Origin: Sarcocystis neurona
Lineage: Eukaryota; Apicomplexa; Conoidasida; Eucoccidiorida; Sarcocystidae
Length of the DNA: 64,000 nt
Direction: 5' to 3'
Assembly: GCA_000727475.1 (NCBI GenBank)
Contig: KL647296.1
Location: forward strand, 2,935,960-2,999,959
A program made the position numbers and the translations under genes. The notes beneath the pieces are model-generated. The model was not told the DNA's origin, made no database searches, and saw only the letters and a list, made by a program, of their open reading frames with translations. Position 1 is the stretch's first letter, and every line of letters begins with the position of its first letter. This document shows positions 58,050 through 64,000 of this stretch, piece by piece.

Positions 58050-59070
58050 GGAGAGACGCGTATGTAGAAGCAGTTATAATATCTGTGCAAGCATACATGC
58101 ATGTATGTATACAGCTAGAGAAGTGATTTATGAAGATATATATACATTTAGGGCAGCGGCAGATATACACATGCACATGTACGTACACATATATACATAT
58201 ATATACGTATATATATATATATACATATATGTATACAGGCATAGAAAAAATCAGTACGGACATATATATATATATATATATATACCAGAGAGGAGACAGC
58301 AGCGGCTGACACAGATGTACACATCCATACATATATGTGTGTGTATAGAGGGACTTAGAGAAGGTAGCGACACCCAAATATGAATAAATACGTATTTATA
58401 AATTTATGTAGAGCAGGGACGAATGCACACATATTCACACGCGAGTCTGTTCACACAAGTGGAGAAGCAAGCAATACAAATACATATACACATAGAGAGA
58501 GAGTAAAAGAGCAGCGGCAAGCCCAGATATATACTTGCATATATACACACAGGTAGGGAAGTGACCATACGCATGTATACACATATATAGAGAGAGCAGC
58601 AGTAGATAAAAAGGTATATACATGCGTATACACCCAAAGAATGGAGAAGCGGCCAATACAGCCGTGTCAATATATATATATACGTGTCAATATATATATA
58701 TACGTATACGTCGAGAGAGTGAAGGAGAGGAGTCGGTGACCCACATACATAACGCATAGATACAAACGGGTAGGGAAGCGCTCAATACAGATGTATATAC
58801 AAATACATACCTATATATATATGTAGAGAGAACAGCGACATATAGAGAGATATTTATGCGTATTCATAGAGACGAAGTAGAGAAGCGACCCAGGTAGATA
58901 TATACGAATACATATATCTAGAGCAGCGATGAAGAGATATACAGATGCATATATAAGTATGTATAAATATACATATATATGTATATATGTATATACTTAG
59001 AACAGCGATGAAGAGAGATATGGATGTATGTAGATGTGTGCCGGAGGGGCGAAGAATCGACTTGGACGAA
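58050..59070. repeat. TA-linked minisatellite with AGCAGCGGC / GAAGCGACC islands
   Basis: Islands such as AGAGCAGCGGCAAGCCCAGA, GTAGGGAAGTGACCATACG, GAGAAGCGGCCAATACAG and AGAGAAGCGACCCAGGTAG recur about every 60-110 bases between TA runs and AGAGAGAG tracts. Confidence 0.75.
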
Positions 59071-59129
59071 AAAAGAAAGAGATCTACATATTCAAATGTA
59101 TATATATACATATATTTGTATAGGATTCT

Positions 59130-60034
59130 GCGTCAATAGGTGAGGGCAGCAGCAACTCCCGTAGACACCCCCCCGTGGGAGAGGCAGAAACACTCCTGTC
59201 CCCGACACGTCTCTTATATATATTTAATAGATATAAATAGATAGAGAGAGAAGAGGAGAAATTGGAGAGGAGAGGAAGAGGAGTTCTCCCATAAACCTGT
59301 CCCCTACTATTTTACCATATATATATATCTTCTTATTAGTTTAATATATTTATTAGGCACAATATATATATGTGTGCATATGTATGCAGAGAGGAGAAAA
59401 ACAAGCGGAGAGGAGAAAACAAGAGATGTACTGTCTCATCAACATCTCCTTTTCATCCACCTAAAACATATATATACATATATATTTAATAGGTATGATT
59501 ACGCATGTATATATGTATACAGACAGGAGGGGAGTCAATAGAGAAGAGAAAGAAGAAAGTTCCTCGCAAACCTCATTTCTCCATCTCTACACTACATATA
59601 TATATATATGTACATATATCTTATATATATGTATATGTACATATATCTTATATATGTATGTACATATATCTTATATATATACACAGAAAGGAGGGAAAAA
59701 ACTGGAGAGGACAGAGGAGGAGGAACCTTCTCATGAATTCTGTTCTGTGCGTCTTTAATATGTATATACATATATATGTATATTTCACAGATAAGAATAT
59801 ATATGTATATACAGAGAGGAGAGAAAAAATTGGGCGGAAGAGAGAAAGAGGAGAAATTCATTTTCTTGCCATCCTGTCCTCTACGTTCATGTCGTACACA
59901 CGCATGTAAAACATCATATATAGAGAGAGAGATGCGTTTCTTCGGCAGCCTGTCCCTTACATTCATGTATACATAGATATAAAGAAAGAGAAGGAAAAAC
60001 AGGGTAGGAGATATGTATGCGTTTTTTCACCAAC
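59130..60034. repeat. Degenerate minisatellite, units about 80-180 bp
   Basis: Units combine a TA run, a purine block (AGAGAGGAGAAAAAATTGGG type) and a pyrimidine block with CCTGTCCYCTAC. Six or more units are recognisable; the last runs into the exon candidate at 60035. Confidence 0.7.
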
Positions 60035-60186
60035 CTGAAGGGTACCGCGAGGTTTTTGTTGGCAGCAAAGTCGAGTCGCTTGTCGCCGTCTGCAGCAGAC
60101 GCACAGAAGAGAACGAGACGCATGCACAGCTGCTCGTCGCGCAGTTTCTCTGCTTCTTCGCCGAGGACCCGCGCCAGTACAGGAAA
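60035..60186 (-). CDS. Candidate minus-strand exon, helical, unknown protein
   Basis: Minus strand, between acceptor gttctcgtaacaag and donor GTTGGT: FPVLARVLGEEAEKLRDEQL, then CMRLVLFCASAADGDKRLDF and AANKNLAVPF, with no repeat bias. It leaves in phase 2, the phase needed by the HAD exon at 57802 (AG+A gives Arg before RDVGAVV), but it does not look like the expected HAD cap. The plus strand of the same DNA is also open (VAVCSRRTEENETHAQLLVA, QFLCFFAEDPRQYRKL), so strand is not certain. Confidence 0.4.
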
Positions 60187-60589
60187 CTTGTTACGAGAAC
60201 AGAAGAAAACGACTCTCCTCGCGTTGTCTTTCCTCTCTTATTCGCTCGTCCTCGACGAACGTATAGAGACACTCAAACACCTACGTCCATCCTCCCCGCA
60301 CACTACCGCAAGGACATTCACACCGGCATGCAAAATGTGTAAATTTATACATATATACATACCTGTATACACATATACGGAGAGAGAAAGACACAGACAC
60401 ATATACACATACATATACATATATATACATATATAAATGTATGGGTGTCTGTCGCTGTCTCCCAGTATCGGCGTGTTGCTCAACATGTATATAATATAAA
60501 GGTACACATGCAGATAGAATTGTATGTACCATCGGGGCTCGAGTATTCCCTCCTTACAGAAACTAGAAACCTCTCACAAATAAAATTGT

Positions 60590-61330
60590 AGACTCTCTGC
60601 CCGTCTCTGTCTCTCCGTCTCTCTGTCTGTCTGTCTTCCTCTCTGTCTCCCTGTCTCCGCCTCCCTGCCTCCCTGTCTCTGTCTCCCCGTCTCCCTATCT
60701 CTGTCCTCCTCCATGTCTCCCTGTCTCTGTCTCACTGTCTCCGTCTCCCTGTCTTTCTCTGCCTCCCTGTCTCCTTGTCCTCCTCCATGTCTCCCTGTCT
60801 CCCTGTCTGTCTGCCACCCTCTCTCTCCCCGTCCCTCTCTGTCTTTCTCTGTCTCCACCTCCCTGTCTCTCTGTCTGCCTCCCTATCTCCCTGTCTCCAC
60901 CTCCCTGGCTCCCTGTCTCCACGTCTCCCTGTCTCCCGTCTCTGTCTCCCCGTCTCCCTGCCTCTGTCCTCCTCTATGTCTCTCTGTCTGTCTTCCTCTC
61001 TGTCTCTCCCTGTCCCCCCCTATCTCCCTGTCTCCCTGTCTCTCTGCCTCCCTATCACCCTGTCTCTCCCTATCCCTCTCTCTCTTTCTCTGTGTCCCTG
61101 TCTCCCTGTCTCTCCCTGTCCCCCTGCCCCTGTCCTCCTCTATGTCCCCCTGTTTCCCCCTGTCTCTCCCTCCCTGTCTCCCTCTCTCTGTCCCCCTGTC
61201 TCCCTGCCTCCCTGTCTCTCTCTGTGTCCATGTCCCTGTCCTCCTCTATGTCTCCCTGTCTCTCCCTGTTCCCACCTCCCTGCCTCCCTGTCTCTGTGTC
61301 CCCGTCTCCCTCTCTGCACATATATTTATG
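60590..61330. repeat. Pyrimidine minisatellite CTGTCTCCCTGTCTCC
   Basis: About 740 bases of CTCTGTCTCCCTGTCTCTC-like units with strict strand asymmetry (almost no purines but G on plus), open in several frames on both strands. Potentially H-DNA- or G-quadruplex-prone on the complementary strand. Not coding. Confidence 0.9.
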
Positions 61331-61971
61331 TGTCGATTGTATAGACCTCTCACTCTCTGTCTCTCTACATGCACATACATGTATGTCTCGATTAGGTCAA
61401 ACTCCCCCTCTCTGTGTCTGTCTCTGCATGTATATATACGAGTATATGAGTGTGTCCACATTGAAGAGATGTAGAGGACGAAGCGATTCTTTATACGAAG
61501 AGACACTTTTGCATGCAGGCAACCATCTCTCTCGCTTTCTGTTTTCCTCCATTTCTCTCTCTTTCCCTGCACTCCTCAAAACCTGCACAAGCCATACAAA
61601 CATACACACGTATATATGTGTGTACGTCCATACACCTGCGCATATATCAGGGAAAACTATTCAAAGTCTAGCAGGAGCGCTATATTTTTTGTGTCGCTTC
61701 ATCTCTGTGCCACACGTAGACTTCCATATGCAGCCAACTTGTCTCTCCCTCTGTCGCTCCTCTACTCCACACAAAGTTGCTTCTCTCTCTATACACACAT
61801 ACAAATATATATACGTGTGTGTGTCTAGAAACATATACAGGTATGTGTAGGCATATGTATTTTCGTGATGTATAAATAGAGGCAGGAATATAGAGGGACA
61901 GGAAGGGGGAAACACGGAAGGGCAGGGAAGGAAATGGGTCGACACGTGAAGCTACGTAAGTGAATCTGCAG

Positions 61972-62483
61972 ATATTCGCAAATGTAGAGAGGGACACCTT
62001 TCGCTTCGTGATTCGCTTCCGCGCGGAAGAGACTCTCTTCACAGAGTGAAACTCCCTCCCGCAGACATATACACATACATTAATACATATGCATATAGAG
62101 AATGAGATGTATATATGTATATATTCGAAACTCACGGCGACATATACACACATACATATATGCCTGTCTATAAATGTATGGGGAACCACATATATATACA
62201 TCATATATATCAAGTGCAGAGGGACGTATACGTATATATATGTATACTTATCAAACACATATGCAGATATATGTATACCAAATGCATGCGTGTACATAGA
62301 TATATACAGTATATCAAGAGCATAGGAAAATTTATATATATATGTAGGTGTGTGTGTTTGTCAGTCTCTCTCCTGACTTGAACGGATAGAGGATGTATTT
62401 GTGTGGGGAGAAGCTTGCGCAGTTGCGGTATGAAATGGAACTCAGCAAGTCTGTGAAGCCAAAGGAGAAGAAACTGCTGGAGA
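61972..62483 (+). CDS. Two-exon fragment of an unrecognised plus-strand gene
   Basis: Exons 61972-62045 (acceptor atctgcag, donor GTGAAA, phase 2 out) and 62392-62483 (acceptor cggatagag, donor GTAATG, phase 1 out) join to IFANVERDTFRFVIRFRAEE, TLFTE, MYLCGEKLAQLRYEMELSKS and VKPKEKKLLE. Composition is free of repeat bias and the phases agree. I do not recognise the family; it looks like an alpha-helical intracellular protein. Earlier and later exons were not found. Confidence 0.4.
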
Positions 62484-62589
62484 GTAATGGGGGGAGAAGG
62501 AGAGGACGAAAAGAAAGAAAGACGAAGAGAACGGGAGAGAGAAGATGCTCGCGGGTGCTGCTGCTGCGATGCCAGTACCTGCGCTAAGC

Positions 62590-63700
62590 GACAGCGACCG
62601 AAGCACGCACAGCAGCCGAAGAGAAAACAGCGAAGAAAAGCGAGAGACAGCAGCAGCAAGGGACAACAACAACTGGAGCAACGATAGCAGCAATAGCGGC
62701 AGCAATGCGGACAGCAGTCGCAGCAACAGACGGTCACAGCGGCAGCAGCAGCAACAGCTGAAGGCAGCAACAGCAAGACAACAGCAGCTGCAGCAGCAGC
62801 AGCAGGTAGGAGCAACACGAGCAACAGCAACAGAGAGCACAAAAAGCCGAAGGCAACAAGAACAGGAGAACAGCTGCAGCAACAGGGAGGAGCAACATCA
62901 GCAGCAGCAACAGAGAGCAGCAAAAGCCGAAGGCAGCAGGAGCAGGAGAGTAGCAGCTGCAGCAACAGGTAGGGGCGACAGCAGCAGCAGGTGGCAGCAG
63001 CAGCAGCAGGACCAGACGGCAGCAAGAGCAGAATCGATACACGCGGCAGCAGTGCAGACAGAGAGCAGCAACACCAGCAGCAGCAGATAGCAGCCGCAGG
63101 CAGGTAGCCGCAGCAACGTCAGCAGACGGCGGCACCAGAAACAGATAGCAGCAGCAAGAAACACCAAGAGAAGCGACAGAAACGAGCAACAGACAGCAGC
63201 GTCACCGGCAACGGGTCGCAGCGGCAGCAACAAACAGCAGCAGCAAGGCAGCAGCAGCCGCAATAGGTAGTAGCAGTAACAGCAGCATCAACAGAAAGCA
63301 GCAGCAGCAACAGGCAGCGGCACGAGCGACCGAGAGCAGCAGCAAGAGCCGAGTGCAACAGCAGCAACAACAGAGAGCAGCAGTTACAGAGAGCAGGGGC
63401 AGCGACAGGTAGCAGCAGCAACAGCAGAAGGGAGTTGTAGGACCTGCAGCGCGAGCAGCAGCAGTAACAGACAGCAGTGGTACCGGCAGGTTCCAGCAGG
63501 AGCAGCAGACAGCAACACCTGGCGCGGGCACGTGCATGGCTACAAAGACGGGCGATGGCAGCACCAGCAGCAGCGGCACGCGTGGCAGAAACAGCAGCAG
63601 CAAGAACATGTGCAGCAGCAGATGCTGCGTAAGAGTCCAGTTGCTGCGCCTACGTACCTGCAGCTCCTCCGAGCGTTGTAAAGCCGCGCAGCTGCAATTC
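62590..63700. repeat. CAG triplet block
   Basis: Interrupted CAG/CAA/AGC triplets on plus, open in two plus frames (Ser/Asn, Gln/Ala) and three minus frames (Leu/Cys). Likely intron of the plus-strand fragment to the left or of the minus-strand gene to the right. Confidence 0.65.
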
Positions 63701-63732
63701 TTCCTGCAAGCCTTTCTCTCCTACCACATACA

Positions 63733-64000
63733 CTAGAGATGGGTCAAGCACAGAGCCACCTGCTGGTGCTGCTGCAGCACTTCCTCCCGTTGCGTCTGTG
63801 CTTCCTGCAGGCGCTTTTGCTGCTCCTGCTGTTGTTGCAGCTGCTTCTGCTGCTGCTGTTTCTTCTCTCGCTGCCTCCGACGCGCCAGCATCCTCTGCAG
63901 CAGCTGTCTCTCTTCTGCTGCTGCGACTGCTGAGGCAAGGGTCCCCGGCTGGTGTGTGCTGCTGCTGTTGCTGGCGAGCTGCTTGCTGCTGCTGCTTTCT
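63733..64000 (-). CDS. Gln-rich coiled-coil protein, 3' end, running off the window
   Basis: On the minus strand a frame open from the window edge reads a Ser-rich lead and then a coiled coil: EERQLLQRMLARRRQREKKQ, KQLQQQQEQQKRLQEAQTQR, EEVLQQHQQVALCLTHL, followed by TAG. Heptad-like Leu/Gln/Glu/Arg spacing supports coding over the competing Ser/Arg frame. Alternatively a GTGGCT donor after HQQ ends the exon. Its 5' exons lie outside the window. Confidence 0.5.
   Translation of the reverse strand, partial: ESSSSKQLASNSSSTHQPGTLASAVAAAEERQLLQRMLARRRQREKKQQQQKQLQQQQEQQKRLQEAQTQREEVLQQHQQVALCLTHL

Noticed and set aside
60713..61850. Plus-strand Pro/Ser/Leu/Cys frames of 189-253 codons
   Set aside because: Translation of the CTGTCTCCC minisatellite.

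Overview
The window looks like nuclear DNA of a coccidian apicomplexan, most probably an Eimeria species (Cyclospora is the main alternative). The reasons are very dense (CAG)n/(CTG)n runs that read as poly-Gln, Ala, Ser, Leu or Cys depending on frame, TGCATGC-type words throughout, long TA-rich microsatellites and minisatellites, small exons in kilobase introns, and a scaffold gap (Ns, 12067-12751). CAG/CTG runs contain no stops, so most long open frames here are artefacts. I trusted an exon only where splice sites, phase and a recognisable protein pattern agreed.

Left third, + strand. 1-4.3 kb holds nothing convincing. About 6.4-11.1 kb carries exons of an RNI-type leucine-rich-repeat protein whose repeat register fits LRRC45. 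It is preceded by a 1.7 kb low-complexity reading frame (4.7-6.4 kb) of doubtful coding status. After 1.8 kb of a roughly 50-70 bp minisatellite interrupted by the gap, a chain of nine exons (15.3-29.3 kb) joins in perfect phase into a Gln-rich coiled coil of about 610 residues. Three further in-phase exons (31.6-33.2 kb) resemble the C-terminal RWD region of the spindle-checkpoint protein MAD1. Whether the coiled coil belongs to the LRRC45-like protein, to the MAD1-like protein, or to one long gene cannot be settled from sequence alone.

Middle. 33-39 kb holds CAG-rich frames, a 96 bp tandem repeat and weak exon candidates. 39.66-45.75 kb (+) is a clear NOPP140/SRP40 (NOLC1) gene: a LisH exon, a Lys/Glu/Ala-rich middle and a diagnostic SRP40 C-terminal domain. 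45.8-54.3 kb is mostly repetitive and I could assign no gene.

Right third. 54.3-57.8 kb (-) contains three in-phase exons of a HAD-superfamily IIA phosphatase (phosphoglycolate/4-nitrophenyl phosphatase family) with a low-complexity insertion of about 155 residues. Its N-terminal catalytic half was not found. 58-60 kb is minisatellite. At 60.0-60.2 kb there is a phase-compatible minus-strand exon of unknown identity. 60.6-61.3 kb is a pyrimidine minisatellite. A two-exon plus-strand fragment lies at 61.97-62.48 kb, then CAG repeats, and a minus-strand coiled-coil reading frame runs off the right edge.

A theme across the genes is that exons carry CAG-type repeats while introns, especially next to splice sites, carry CTG on the same strand. 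Several acceptors are literally the end of a (CTG)n tract followed by CAG.
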